Shown here: positions 33,461-42,175 of the stretch, in pieces
Position numbering within the stretch: position 1 is the stretch's first letter
How the letters are laid out: each line of letters opens with the position of its first letter
Assembly: GCA_019746355.1 (NCBI GenBank)
Contig: JAIESC010000010.1
Location: forward strand, 69,509 to 133,508
Direction: 5' to 3'
Origin: Xanthobacteraceae bacterium
Lineage (GTDB): Bacteria; Pseudomonadota; Alphaproteobacteria; Rhizobiales; Xanthobacteraceae
DNA: 64,000 nt
Notes under the pieces: model-generated
Database searches by the model: none
The model's input: only the letters and a program-made list of their open reading frames with translations
What the model was told of the DNA's origin: nothing
Made by a program: the position numbers and the translations under genes

Positions 33461-34567
33461 ATGCCGATCGCCAAGGTTCACCGCATTTCCGCCGCTGCCC
33501 CCGACGATGTGAGCGGCATCGAAGCCGCCATCGCCGCAGGCCGCATCGATCCCAAGGGCGTCGTCGCCGTGCTCGGCAAGACCGAGGGCAACGGCCTGGT
33601 CAACGACTACGCGCGCGGCTACGCGGCGTTCGCGCTCAACCTGATGTTCCAGCGGCATCTTCCCGCGGATGACGCGGCAAGGATCTGCCTCGTGATGTCC
33701 GGCGGCACCGAGGGCGGCATGGCGCCGCACTGGACCGTGTTCGAGCGCGCGGAAGGCGACGGCGCCAAGGGTCCCGCGCTGGCGCTCGGGCGTGCTCACA
33801 CCGCGGCGCTGCCGGGCGAGCACCTCGGCCGGCTCGCGCAGGTCGACATGGTGGCCGAAGCCGTGCGCGCGGCGATGCAAGAGGCCGCGATCGCCGACCC
33901 CGCCGCGGTGCACTTCGTGCAGGTGAAGTGCCCCTTGCTCACGGTCGCGCGCGCCGCCGAGGCCGAGGCGCGCGGCGCCAGCGTTTCCACCAAGGACACG
34001 CTCAAGTCGATGGGACTGTCGCGCGCCGCGAGCGCCCTCGGTGTCGCGGTCGCGCTCGGTGAGACCGACCGTGCGCGCCTGAGCGACGCTCAGATCGGCA
34101 ACGACTGGAGCCTCTATTCCGGCCGCGCGAGCTGCTCGGCCGGCGTCGAGCTTCTCGGCCACGAGGTCGTGGTGATGGGCATGTCGCCGGCCTGGAGCGG
34201 GCCGCTCGCGGTGGACCACGCGGTCATGGCCGACGCGATCGACGTCGAGCCGGTCCGTGCCGCGCTGGAACGCCTCGGCTTTCCGTCCAATGGACAGCTT
34301 GCCGCCGCGCAGCGCGGGCGTCTCGCCGCGGTGCTGGCCAAGGCCGAGGCGAGCCACGACGGCCGGCTGCGCGGCTTTCGCCACACCATGCTGGACGACT
34401 CCGACATTTCATCGACACGCCACGCCCGCGCCTTTGTTTGCGGCGCACTGGCCGGTCTGGTCGGTCACGCGGAAATCTATGTCTCCGGAGGCGCCGAGCA
34501 TCAGGGCCCTGACGGCGGCGGGCCTGTTGCGGTGATTGTCGATCGCAGCGTTGGCGTTGCTGATTGA
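33461..34567 (+). CDS. cyanuric acid amidohydrolase / barbiturase family ring-opening enzyme
   Basis: The 368-residue protein belongs to the small AtzD/TrzD/barbiturase family, which hydrolyses cyanuric acid or barbiturate rings. It is built from three similar ~110-residue repeats, each expected to supply a Ser-Lys pair. Visible elements are GKTEGNGLVNDYARGYAAFA (Lys near 40), LVMSGGTEGGMAPHWTVFE (Ser near 80), HFVQVKCPLLTVARAAEAEA (Lys near 155), GRASCSAGVELLGHEVVVMG (Ser near 225) and ISSTRHARAFVCGALAG. The end is YVSGGAEHQGPDGGGPVAVI (Ser near 343). Whether it prefers cyanuric acid, barbiturate or another imide cannot be told from these motifs. Confidence 0.92.
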   Translation: MPIAKVHRISAAAPDDVSGIEAAIAAGRIDPKGVVAVLGKTEGNGLVNDYARGYAAFALNLMFQRHLPADDAARICLVMSGGTEGGMAPHWTVFERAEGDGAKGPALALGRAHTAALPGEHLGRLAQVDMVAEAVRAAMQEAAIADPAAVHFVQVKCPLLTVARAAEAEARGASVSTKDTLKSMGLSRAASALGVAVALGETDRARLSDAQIGNDWSLYSGRASCSAGVELLGHEVVVMGMSPAWSGPLAVDHAVMADAIDVEPVRAALERLGFPSNGQLAAAQRGRLAAVLAKAEASHDGRLRGFRHTMLDDSDISSTRHARAFVCGALAGLVGHAEIYVSGGAEHQGPDGGGPVAVIVDRSVGVAD

Positions 34568-34637
34568 GCCAGGGTCTGCGCCGCGCCGGCTTCGTTGATA
34601 CCCGCCTGTACCCCCATCAAACCTGCGCGAGCGCAAG

Positions 34638-35174
34638 TTAACTTCGCAACTGATAGAGCGGATCATCGAGGCTGTGCTTCTGCACGGTGAACTCGGCTGG
34701 AAATACAGCAGGCTCCGTCATGGGCTCGCCGACGAGGTCGCCAAAGACGAGCGTGCGATGCACAACGCGCCATTCATCAGTGCGCTTCTCGAAGCGATCG
34801 AGGTACCGCGCGGACGCAATGTTGCGCAATCCAGCCATGCCCGGCGGCACATTGGGTGCACCGGCGCGATATCGCTGCAGCACAAGCACATAGGTCTCGA
34901 CCAACGCACGCTCGCGCGACGTGAACTCGATCAGCACATTGGTGTTGAAATGCATCGAGTGGTCCTGATGCGCATGCAGCTTTTCGATATGCGCCAAAAA
35001 CTCATCCGGCGGCCCCTTGAAGAAGCCGTGATCGTCAAACGCGTCGTCGTGGTACAACTCGCGAGCCGCCTTCCAGTCCTGCCGGTCCACGGCGCGTGCG
35101 AAGCGTTTCAGGCAGTCCTCGATCGCCGTCCTGGCTTGCAACTCGTCGAGGAAATTCGCGAAGACGCTTGCCAT
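34638..35174 (-). CDS. SnoaL-like / NTF2 superfamily protein
   Basis: The 178-residue protein (ATG at 35174) has the SnoaL_4 layout: ARTAIEDCLKRFARAVDRQD, WKAARELYHDDAFDDHGFF, HSMHFNTNVLIEFTSRERAL, ETYVLVLQRYRAG and RYLDRFEKRTDEWRVVHRTL. This subfamily accompanies aromatic or steroid degradation genes and resembles the small subunit of ring-hydroxylating dioxygenases in fold. Members are usually isomerases, dehydratases or binding proteins. The adjacent TetR gene and shared promoter motif (35243-35261) tie it to the catabolic cluster at 36499-39529. Confidence 0.8.
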   Translation of the reverse strand: MASVFANFLDELQARTAIEDCLKRFARAVDRQDWKAARELYHDDAFDDHGFFKGPPDEFLAHIEKLHAHQDHSMHFNTNVLIEFTSRERALVETYVLVLQRYRAGAPNVPPGMAGLRNIASARYLDRFEKRTDEWRVVHRTLVFGDLVGEPMTEPAVFPAEFTVQKHSLDDPLYQLRS

Positions 35175-35242
35175 GACACGGCGGCCCTGAGTTGTTTTCT
35201 TCGCCAACAGCAGCGCCGGCGGCTGCTCTTGCAGCGGCAAAT

Positions 35243-35261
35243 CTATATCATGCTCTAATTG
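35243..35261 (-). promoter_or_regulatory. GAGCATG-N-TATA promoter/operator motif, copy 1
   Basis: On the minus strand, TTAGAGCATGATATAGAT points toward the SnoaL-like gene. The arrangement GAGCATG-N-TATA matches the one at 36291-36302 on the plus strand ahead of the catabolic genes. A common regulator, most simply the TetR protein between them, is inferred. Confidence 0.5.
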
Positions 35262-35317
35262 TTAGAAACGTTGCGTTTTTCTGTCAATCGCGTCGCCGCG
35301 AGAGGTCCGCTGAAACG

Positions 35318-36055
35318 TCAGGCCTTGGGACTCGGACCGAGGCCGTTGACGACGGTGAGGAACGCCCGCCTCAATTTTTTGAACCCGATCTCAGCGCTGG
35401 GCGACTTGGTGGAAAGCCAGGACTGAACGTTGCACCAATGAACCCAAAAAAGCAGCTGTGCAATCGCGTGTCCGGGTTCGGGCGTCGACAGGCGGCCTGC
35501 CTTCTTTGAACGGTCAATGATCTCCGCAAGGGCGCGGCTGATCCTTTCGCGCCGCTCCACGACACGCTTGGCCTCCGGTCCCAGCATCTCCGGCTGCTCG
35601 GCTTGCAGCAGGAACATCTCATGGACGCCGTAACGCCCGATCGTGGCATGACGCTCGAAGTACTTGTACACCGGGCGGAAGACGCCCAGCAGCTGATCGA
35701 TCACCGGCTCCTGCGGCGTGGTTTCCCGGATCGCGGTATCGACCATCACATCCAAATCGTCGTTGAAAATCAGGTATAGCAGGTCTCGCTTTTCCGTGGC
35801 GTAAGCGAAAAGCGTCCCAATCGCCAGCTCGGCGCGGGCGGCAATCTCGCGGGTCGTCGCTCCCTCATACCCCCGCTCGAGGAAGACCTGACGGGCGGCC
35901 TCGCGAAGTCGTTGACGCCGCTCGCGCTTGCCGCGCGCTCGCAATCCTAGTCCGAAAAGCGCGCTGTCGGTCTCGTTGCTCTTTTGGCGAGGCATCGAAG
36001 TTGCTGTTGTCGCAGAAACCGGGACCGCGGACTTAGAATCGGAGCCGAGAGGCAT
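35318..36055 (-). CDS. TetR family transcriptional regulator
   Basis: Up to 245 residues from ATG 36055; an ATG at 35995 would remove a low-complexity N-terminus. The DNA-binding part is ERRQRLREAARQVFLERGYE followed by TTREIAARAELAIGTLFAYA, then TEKRDLLYLIF. The ligand domain continues with helices (VIDQLLGVFRPVYKYFERHA; AQLLFWVHWCNVQSWLS). It lies between the SnoaL-like gene (same strand) and the divergent catabolic operon, the usual place for a local repressor. Confidence 0.9.
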   Translation of the reverse strand: MPLGSDSKSAVPVSATTATSMPRQKSNETDSALFGLGLRARGKRERRQRLREAARQVFLERGYEGATTREIAARAELAIGTLFAYATEKRDLLYLIFNDDLDVMVDTAIRETTPQEPVIDQLLGVFRPVYKYFERHATIGRYGVHEMFLLQAEQPEMLGPEAKRVVERRERISRALAEIIDRSKKAGRLSTPEPGHAIAQLLFWVHWCNVQSWLSTKSPSAEIGFKKLRRAFLTVVNGLGPSPKA

Positions 36056-36290
36056 GAAACATGGCGCGGCTGTCCCTGTAAAGCATTACCCGATCGTACG
36101 GAACCGCTTGATGAGGCTCGCTTGTCCGGCCGACATCGCGCGCACATCTGGACCGCAGCACCGCGTTTCGGTGCCGCGCCGGTTCTGCCGGGCGCACACG
36201 CGGACGTGATGGCCGAGGCCAAACCCACACCGGCACTGCAGCTCCACCGCGCTTGACTCTTCAACAAATGGAAGTCACAACGATGAAAAT

Positions 36291-36317
36291 GAGCATGCTA
36301 TAAAAACGACCATGCTC
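36291..36317 (+). promoter_or_regulatory. inverted repeat over a TATAAA box, catabolic operon
   Basis: GAGCATG (36291-36297) and CATGCTC (36311-36317) are exact inverted copies 13 nt apart. They flank TATAAA (36299-36304), a likely -10. The left half reproduces the GAGCATG-N-TATA motif upstream of the SnoaL-like gene. Probable TetR operator (inference). The rest of the 443-bp gap (36056-36498) contains only the short frame described next. Confidence 0.55.
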
Positions 36318-36334
36318 TAGATTGGGAGGCTGCA

Positions 36335-36499
36335 ATGTCCGAAGGACGGTGCCACAGTGCGTCCTTTCCCGCCCCGGTATCGCCCGGCCGTGCCGATGGA
36401 CTGCCGAGTTTGCAGGGAGGCTCGCGACAGCCCGTGCGCCGCGGCGGGCTCTGCCGGCACAGGGCTCAATCGAAGCGGCCTGTGGTGAGAGTGCAGTGA
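36335..36499 (+). CDS. small upstream frame coupled to the dehydrogenase gene (54 residues)
   Basis: An ATG at 36335 has an excellent GGGAGG site 5 nt upstream. It opens a 54-codon frame (starting MSEGRCHSASFPAPVSPGRA) whose TGA overlaps the next ATG as TGATG at 36497-36501. The downstream dehydrogenase lacks its own good ribosome site, so this frame may be translated mainly to deliver ribosomes. The peptide is Arg/Pro-rich and resembles nothing known; it may equally be a chance frame. Confidence 0.4.
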   Translation: MSEGRCHSASFPAPVSPGRADGLPSLQGGSRQPVRRGGLCRHRAQSKRPVVRVQ

Positions 36500-37479
36500 T
36501 GCAAACCATCGGCTTTGTCGGGCTGGGGAAGATCGGAACCGAAATAGCCAGGCATCTTCTTGCGGCCGGCTATGGGGTTCTCGGCTATCGACGCAGCTCG
36601 CTGGCGGAGTTCGAAAAGATCGGTGGCATGGCGGCGGATTCGCCGGCCGCGATCGCCGAACGAGCAGACATTGTATTGTCCTGCCTGCCGGGTGGCGAAG
36701 GCGCCCTCGACGAGGTCGTCAATGGGCCGCGTGGACTGGTACAGGCCGCGAGGGCAGGTCAAATTGTTGTGGAGCTGGGCTCGCATCCATTGGCGGTGAA
36801 GGAGCGGCAGATCGCGCGCCTCGCCGCGAAAGGTGCGATATTTCTCGACGGTGAGGTCAGCGGCACACCGGGAATGGTGGCGCAACGCAAGGGCCCGATC
36901 TATCTCGCCGGAGACGCGGATGCGTGCCGGAAGATTGAGCCGATCGTCAAAACATTCGCCGAGCTGTGTCTCTACCTGGGGCCATTTGGCGCCGCCAGCA
37001 AGATCAAGTTCATCAACAACCTTCTGGTGACGGTCAACACCGCGGCCATCGGTGAAGCCGTGGCGCTGGCGCTGAAAGCGGGCGTCGAACCCGGGATGAT
37101 GGTCAAGGCGATCAGCAACGGCAGCGGCGGATCGGTTCTGTTTCCGATCCGTGTGCCGCGGATGGTGAAAAAGGACTATCTGCCGCCGCAGGGCACCTTC
37201 GAAGGTCTGTCCCATTATTTCGACTACATCGACGATCTCGCAAAGCGGGCGGAAGTCGCGACGCCGTTGTTTTCCTTGGCGGCCGACCTGTTCAGGCGTG
37301 GCATCGATTGTGGCCTCGCCCAGCACGATGTCGCGGCAATCATCGAGGTCGTGCGCGACCTCTCATCGGAGGAGAAGGAAAACCGAAAGGCCAACCTTCG
37401 GGCCGATACGGGGAAGCTTCCTGCCCGATCCGTCGCCGGAATGAAGGCGCCCGTGGTTCGGTCAGGGGGAGAGCCCTGA
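36499..37479 (+). CDS. 3-hydroxyisobutyrate dehydrogenase-like NAD(P)-dependent reductase
   Basis: The 326-residue beta-hydroxyacid dehydrogenase begins MQTIGFVGLGKIGTEIARHL with the dinucleotide loop GLGKIG. An arginine pair after the second strand (LGYRRSS) favours NADP. VDGEVSGT-type substrate binding appears as FLDGEVSGTPGMVAQRKGPI. The catalytic lysine lies in AASKIKFINNLLVTVNTAAI. The family oxidises or reduces short hydroxy acids. It is followed by a VOC dioxygenase and a Bug receptor, so it probably handles a ring-cleavage product or side-chain acid. Confidence 0.87.
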   Translation: MQTIGFVGLGKIGTEIARHLLAAGYGVLGYRRSSLAEFEKIGGMAADSPAAIAERADIVLSCLPGGEGALDEVVNGPRGLVQAARAGQIVVELGSHPLAVKERQIARLAAKGAIFLDGEVSGTPGMVAQRKGPIYLAGDADACRKIEPIVKTFAELCLYLGPFGAASKIKFINNLLVTVNTAAIGEAVALALKAGVEPGMMVKAISNGSGGSVLFPIRVPRMVKKDYLPPQGTFEGLSHYFDYIDDLAKRAEVATPLFSLAADLFRRGIDCGLAQHDVAAIIEVVRDLSSEEKENRKANLRADTGKLPARSVAGMKAPVVRSGGEP

Positions 37480-37532
37480 TACGCGGGCGCACCTTCGGCA
37501 CCAGCCATCAGCGATCAAGAAGGCAGACAGAC

Positions 37533-38489
37533 ATGACAGCAACACAACCGGCCAGTTCGCCTGCGCTCTATTTCGGCCCCTTCAACGCCGCGCAGTCGCT
37601 CGGAATCGATCGAGGCAACTACATTGCAATTCAGTCCGACAACCCGGCGGCAGCGGCGCAATACGCCGTGGAAAATATGGGCTTCTATCTGGTTCACACG
37701 GACGGCGAAGGGCGCCACTACCTCGCGGCCCATGGCCTCGATCCATACTCGCTGGTCTACACGCCGGGAGAGCAGGGCAAGGTCGATCATCTTTCCTATG
37801 TGGTGCGTAACGCCGCCGACCTGCTCGCGGCCGAAAAAAGGCTCGCTGAGCTCGGCGTGAAAAGCGAGCGGATCGAGCGCTCGCCATTGTGGCGGCACGG
37901 TTCAGCCCTGCGGTTTGTCAATCCCGGCGGGCAGACGATTGAACTCACGCCGGGCGTGCTGGTCGATGTGCCCATGGCCGCGCTGGTTGCCGAACCGCAG
38001 TCAACGCCGGCCCCCGTCGCGTTCGATCACGCGATCGTCCGGGCAGCCGACGTCGGTGCGGCTTTCGAGTTTGCTTCACGCGCAATGGGGTTGAAGGAGT
38101 CGGCCCGCATCGTCGCCCCCGATGGCATTCCAATCCTGGGCTTCTTCCGTTGCCACACCTTGTTTCATTGCTATGGCGCGGCTCGCTCGCAGTACAACGG
38201 GCTCCACCACATGCAATTTACTTTGAAAAATCCGCTCGCGATACATCGTGCATTCGAGCACATGAGGGAACGCGGAAAGGTCGAGCTGATCTGGGGGCCG
38301 CTGCGCCACGGGGCCGGGCACAACGTCGTGTTCTATTTCCGCGACTACACCGGAAACATTGTCGAATATTCGGCGGAGGAAGAAATCATCCTCAACGATG
38401 CGACCTACGTGCCTCGCGCTTGGCCGATCAGCGACCCCCTCGCGGCCGATGAATGGTATCGATCGCACGTTCCCGAAGCCATGATGTGA
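37533..38489 (+). CDS. VOC superfamily protein, extradiol-dioxygenase-like
   Basis: The 318-residue protein has two glyoxalase-like modules at about residues 28-145 and 160-290. Probable metal ligands are His in KVDHLSYVVRNAADL or FDHAIVRAADVGAAF, His in NGLHHMQFTLKNPLA and Glu in RDYTGNIVEYSAEEE. Overall layout and length are those of type I extradiol dioxygenases such as BphC/CatE and of unassigned members of that group. Ring cleavage of a catechol-like compound is plausible, not shown. It follows the dehydrogenase gene by 53 nt. Confidence 0.8.
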   Translation: MTATQPASSPALYFGPFNAAQSLGIDRGNYIAIQSDNPAAAAQYAVENMGFYLVHTDGEGRHYLAAHGLDPYSLVYTPGEQGKVDHLSYVVRNAADLLAAEKRLAELGVKSERIERSPLWRHGSALRFVNPGGQTIELTPGVLVDVPMAALVAEPQSTPAPVAFDHAIVRAADVGAAFEFASRAMGLKESARIVAPDGIPILGFFRCHTLFHCYGAARSQYNGLHHMQFTLKNPLAIHRAFEHMRERGKVELIWGPLRHGAGHNVVFYFRDYTGNIVEYSAEEEIILNDATYVPRAWPISDPLAADEWYRSHVPEAMM

Positions 38490-38515
38490 AGTCGTTGCCG
38501 CTGCAAGGGCTCACA

Positions 38516-39529
38516 ATGACAAAGAACTGGACGCCATTCTCGCAGGCTCTGGCGCGTCGAAGATTCATCCAATGGAGCGCCGGTGCTCTCGCAATTCCCG
38601 TCGTCTCTCCCAAGACGTGGGCCCAAGGAGGCCAAGCCTACCCGACACGGCCGATCAACCTCGTCGTCTTCACGCCCGCAGGTAACTTGCCCGATATCAT
38701 GGGCCGCTTGATTGCTGACGTGCTCTCGCAACGCATGGGTCAACCGGTCATCGTCGAAAACCGGCCGGGCGCGGGCGGCAATCTGGCATTGCAGGCGGTC
38801 GCCCGGGCGCCGGCTGATGGTCACACGCTGCTGCTCGCTTCATCCGTGCACACCGTCGGCGTGTCGCTCTATCCAAGCGTGCCCGCCAACGTCACCCGCG
38901 ACATCGCTCCGGTCGCAACCCTCAACCGCGATGCGTTCATCCTGCTGGTCGGTCTGTCGTCCCCGGCCAAATCGGTCGCCGAGTTCGTCGCGCACGCCAC
39001 GGCCAATCCGGGCAAGATCAATCTCGCCTCCAACGGCACCGGCACCATTCCACACCTCGCCGGCGAACTGTTTCGAATGACCGCGGGCATCGACACGCAG
39101 CACATCCCTTATCGCGGCTCGCCCGCGGCACTGGCGGCACTGATGGCCGGCGACGTCCATGCGCTGTTTGACAGCGCGGGGGCGTCGTTGCCGCTGGTCC
39201 GGTCAGGCAAGCTGCGAGCGCTGGGGGTGACATCTGCGGAGCGCCTGCGCAGCTTGCCGGACGTTCCGGCGATTGCCGAATCGCTCCCGGGTTACGAGGT
39301 GATCGGATGGCTTGGCATCGGCGCGCCTCGAGGAATCCCAGCCGAAGTTGTTCAGCGCCTCAATGGGGAGATCAACGCTGCACTTGGCGATCCGGCGATC
39401 AAGGCCCGCATGAACGATCTCGAGAGCAATCAGTTCGTGAGTTCCCCGGGCGAATTCGGCAAGTTCCTCGCGGAGGATGCCGAGAAGTGGAGGAAAGTGG
39501 TAGAAGCCTCCGGCCTGAAGGTGGAATGA
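38516..39529 (+). CDS. tripartite tricarboxylate transporter (Bug/TctC) solute receptor
   Basis: The 337-residue protein has a twin-arginine signal (ARRRFIQWSAGALAIPVV). The mature Bug fold has RPINLVVFTPAGNLPDIMGR, QPVIVENRPGAGGNLALQAV, APADGHTLLLASSVHTVGVS, HIPYRGSPAALAALMAGDVH and a C-terminal GAPRGIPAEVVQRLNGEINA. No TctA/TctB membrane genes are nearby, as is common for orphan Bug receptors. It probably captures the acid metabolised by the preceding genes. Confidence 0.92.
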   Translation: MTKNWTPFSQALARRRFIQWSAGALAIPVVSPKTWAQGGQAYPTRPINLVVFTPAGNLPDIMGRLIADVLSQRMGQPVIVENRPGAGGNLALQAVARAPADGHTLLLASSVHTVGVSLYPSVPANVTRDIAPVATLNRDAFILLVGLSSPAKSVAEFVAHATANPGKINLASNGTGTIPHLAGELFRMTAGIDTQHIPYRGSPAALAALMAGDVHALFDSAGASLPLVRSGKLRALGVTSAERLRSLPDVPAIAESLPGYEVIGWLGIGAPRGIPAEVVQRLNGEINAALGDPAIKARMNDLESNQFVSSPGEFGKFLAEDAEKWRKVVEASGLKVE

Positions 39530-39542
39530 AGGGCGACCGATC

Positions 39543-40160
39543 ATGGCCGATGCGGATCGTAAGCCCGTGGTTGGCATCGATCCGCAATATTTGCTGACCG
39601 CTCAGGTCGTGGAGCGGCCGCCCGCCGAGCGGCCGAAGCACGAAACCATCGATACGATCCTTGACTGGCTCGCTGACCCGGCGCGGCAGATGCCGTTGCT
39701 GGTGAGCGGATTGCGGCCGGCTTTCCGCTTCTGCGACGACCCTCCTTGTTCGCACGCTGCACCCGCAATACCTCGGCGCCAGCCATCATTGGGTGGCGCA
39801 CCACCGGTCAAACCGTGGCCGCACTCGTTGCCCATGAGGTTGAGCAATTGTTGCGCCATGCGACCAGCCCGGTGTGGAGGTCATCATGGGCGTGAAACGC
39901 TGCGGCGGGCATCGATGTCCCTGGAAGCGAGCTCGATTTCCCGATCCTTCATGACCTCAAGGCAGAGGACCTACCGACTACTTTGCGTTGCCGGTCAACG
40001 TTCGTTCGGCACGAACCGCATGGTGACCTATGTCGCCGACCGCGGCGGCGGACTCACGCCGCAGGAAATTTCAAATCTGACCCGCGTGTCGCAGCGACTG
40101 CCGTTGCTCGTTGATGCCTATCTGCAGCGCCGCCTCGGCCCGCGTATAGTGTTCAACGCC
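39543..40160 (+). pseudogene. eroded class III adenylate/guanylate cyclase N-terminal region
   Basis: The sequence carries pieces of one protein spread over different frames. GIGWRTTGQTVAALVAHEVE with QLLRHATSP is in one frame, and SELDFPILHDLKAED-like text is in another. VTYVADRGGGLTPQEISNLT with RVSQRLPLLVDAYLQRRLG is in a third. In rhizobial adenylate cyclases these occur in this order upstream of the catalytic domain. Here frameshifts break the frame and the catalytic domain is missing. The only long frame (39543-40223) mixes real and out-of-frame text. Family identification rests on recall. Confidence 0.6.
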
Positions 40161-40307
40161 GATAGAGCACGCCGACCATGTCCTCTGTTGCTGTGTTCGG
40201 CTCGGTTTTGCCCCCAAGCATGAAATCGCTCGGCTCGAACAGCAGAAATATTGACGTCAATCCATCGCCTTCCTGCTAATTTCAGCATCAACAGCAATCC
40301 GAAACGC

Positions 40308-41957
40308 ATGGAGTCTGATCACGACATGCCGAGCCTTGCCACAGTGCTTCTGCAAGCCCTCAAGGATCACGGCGCGCGCGAGATCTTCGGCATTCCGGGC
40401 GACTTCGTGCTGCCGCTGTTCAAGGTCATCGAAGAGAGCAGGATCCTTCCGCACTTCACGCTGAGCCACGAGCCGGCCGTTGGCTTCGCGGCGGACGCCG
40501 CGGCGCGATATCATCTCGGGCTCGGCGTTGCCGTGGTCACTTACGGCGCGGGCGCCTTCAACCTCGTCAATGCCGTCGCCGGCGCCTATGCCGAGCGCTC
40601 GCCGGTCGTCGTGATCGCCGGAGCGCCGGGCGCGCGCGATCGCGCCGCGGGCTTCATGCTGCACCATCAGGCGCGCACCATTGACACGCAGCTTGCGGTG
40701 TTCCGCGAGGTGACCTGCGACCAGGCGGTCCTGAACGATCCCGCGAGCGCGCCGGCGGAGATCGCGCGCGTGCTGCGGTCGGCGCGCGAGCGTGCGCTGC
40801 CGGTCTACATCGAATTTCCGCGCGACATGGTCGCGGCGCAGGTCGAGCCGGTGCCGGTGCTGCCGCGCCGAGGTGCCGACCCGGACGCGCTGGCCGAATG
40901 CGCCGACGAGATCGTGGCGCGCCTCGCCGCCGCGAAATCGCCTGTGATCATGGTCGACGTGGAGATCCGCCGCTACGGCATCGAGGACCGCGTCGCCGAA
41001 TTGGCGCGCCGGCTCGCCTTGCCGGTGGTGACGACCTTCATGGGCCGCGGCCTGCTGCAAGGCTGCGATGCCCTGCTCGGCACCTATGTCGGGTCCGCGG
41101 GCGCCGCCGACGTCAGCGCCGTCGTCGACCAGGCCGATCTTGCCCTGCTGCTCGGGGTGATCCTGTGCGACACCAATTTCGCGCTTTCGCAGCAGCTGGT
41201 CGCGCCGCGCCAGAGCGTGCTGGCGACCGATCGCACGGTGCGGATCGGGCATCACGTTTATCCGGATGTGCCGCTCGACGACCTGGTGGAAGCCCTGATC
41301 AAACGGGCCAAGGCGCACCGGTCCGCGAAGCGGCGCGTGAAGCCGGCAAGCTATCAGCGGGGCCTGGCGGCGGACGGGGAGGTGATCCTGCCGTCCGATA
41401 TCGCGACCGCGGTCAACGACCTGTTCGACCGCCACGGCGTGATGCCGATGACATCCGACGTCGGCGATTGCCTGTTCACCGCGATGGAGATCGAAAACAC
41501 CGCACTCGCCGCGCCCGGATACTATGCCGGCATGGGCTTCGGCGTGCCGGCGGGGATCGGCGTCGCGGCCGCCACCGGCCGCCGCCCGCTGATCCTCGTG
41601 GGCGACGGCGCCTTTGAGATGACCGGCTGGGAGCTCGGCAATTGCCGCCGCTACGGCCTCGATCCGATCGTGATCCTGTTCAACAACAAAAGCTGGGAGA
41701 TGTTGCGCGTGTTCCAGCCGGAAAGCGCGTTCAACGATCTCGACGATTGGCACTTTGCCGATATCGCGGCCTCGATCGGCGGCCATGGCGTGCGCGTCTC
41801 GACCCGCCGCGAGCTCGCCTTGGCGCTCGATGCGGCCGTCGAGCGCAAAGGCATGTTCTCGCTGATCGAGGTGATGCTGCCGCGCGGCGTCACGTCGAAG
41901 ACGCTCGAGCGCTTCGTGGCCGGCTTCAAGGCGGCGCGGGAGCGGCCGTCCAAATAA
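40308..41957 (+). CDS. thiamine-diphosphate decarboxylase (indolepyruvate/phenylpyruvate decarboxylase-like)
   Basis: The 549-residue enzyme begins near MPSLATVLLQALKDHGAREI; ATG 40308 or 40326 could be used. The ThDP-activating Glu lies in LSHEPAVGFAADAAARYHLG, followed by VTYGAGAFNLVNAVAGAYAE. The cofactor-binding GDG-NN motif is LVGDGAFEMTGWELGNCRRY followed by VILFNN. The closest theme is PDC/IpdC/phenylpyruvate decarboxylase, which converts 2-oxo acids to aldehydes; benzoylformate decarboxylase-type activity is an alternative. It stands alone between a pseudogene and a dispersed repeat. Confidence 0.87.
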   Translation: MESDHDMPSLATVLLQALKDHGAREIFGIPGDFVLPLFKVIEESRILPHFTLSHEPAVGFAADAAARYHLGLGVAVVTYGAGAFNLVNAVAGAYAERSPVVVIAGAPGARDRAAGFMLHHQARTIDTQLAVFREVTCDQAVLNDPASAPAEIARVLRSARERALPVYIEFPRDMVAAQVEPVPVLPRRGADPDALAECADEIVARLAAAKSPVIMVDVEIRRYGIEDRVAELARRLALPVVTTFMGRGLLQGCDALLGTYVGSAGAADVSAVVDQADLALLLGVILCDTNFALSQQLVAPRQSVLATDRTVRIGHHVYPDVPLDDLVEALIKRAKAHRSAKRRVKPASYQRGLAADGEVILPSDIATAVNDLFDRHGVMPMTSDVGDCLFTAMEIENTALAAPGYYAGMGFGVPAGIGVAAATGRRPLILVGDGAFEMTGWELGNCRRYGLDPIVILFNNKSWEMLRVFQPESAFNDLDDWHFADIAASIGGHGVRVSTRRELALALDAAVERKGMFSLIEVMLPRGVTSKTLERFVAGFKAARERPSK

Positions 41958-42016
41958 GGATGCGTGGCTCGCTCGGTGTCCTGGAGCACCTTCCACCAGA
42001 TGTGGTTCACTCCGGC

Positions 42017-42140
42017 GTCATGGCCGGGCTTGTCCCGGCCATCTCGCTTAGGCGGGCACCGTGCTCTCCTGATCGAGATGCCCGGCACCATAGGCGAGCG
42101 AAGCGACGCCGTCCTTCGGACGGCTAAGGCCGGGCATGAC
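42017..42140. repeat. dispersed palindromic repeat, second family
   Basis: Begins gtcatggccgggcttgtccc and ends ggccgggcatgac. The left side contains ggccgggcttgtcccggcc, a 7-bp hairpin, and the outer ends are inverted copies. It differs from the gtcattccgg family but has the same size and intergenic placement. Confidence 0.7.
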
Positions 42141-42175
42141 GTGGAGAGGCTGCTGCAAGCCAACTGGGAAATGCT

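Noticed and set aside
42017..42140. Possible small RNA downstream of the TPP decarboxylase
   Set aside because: The palindrome has no promoter or T-run of its own and resembles a dispersed repeat, so it is listed as a repeat only.
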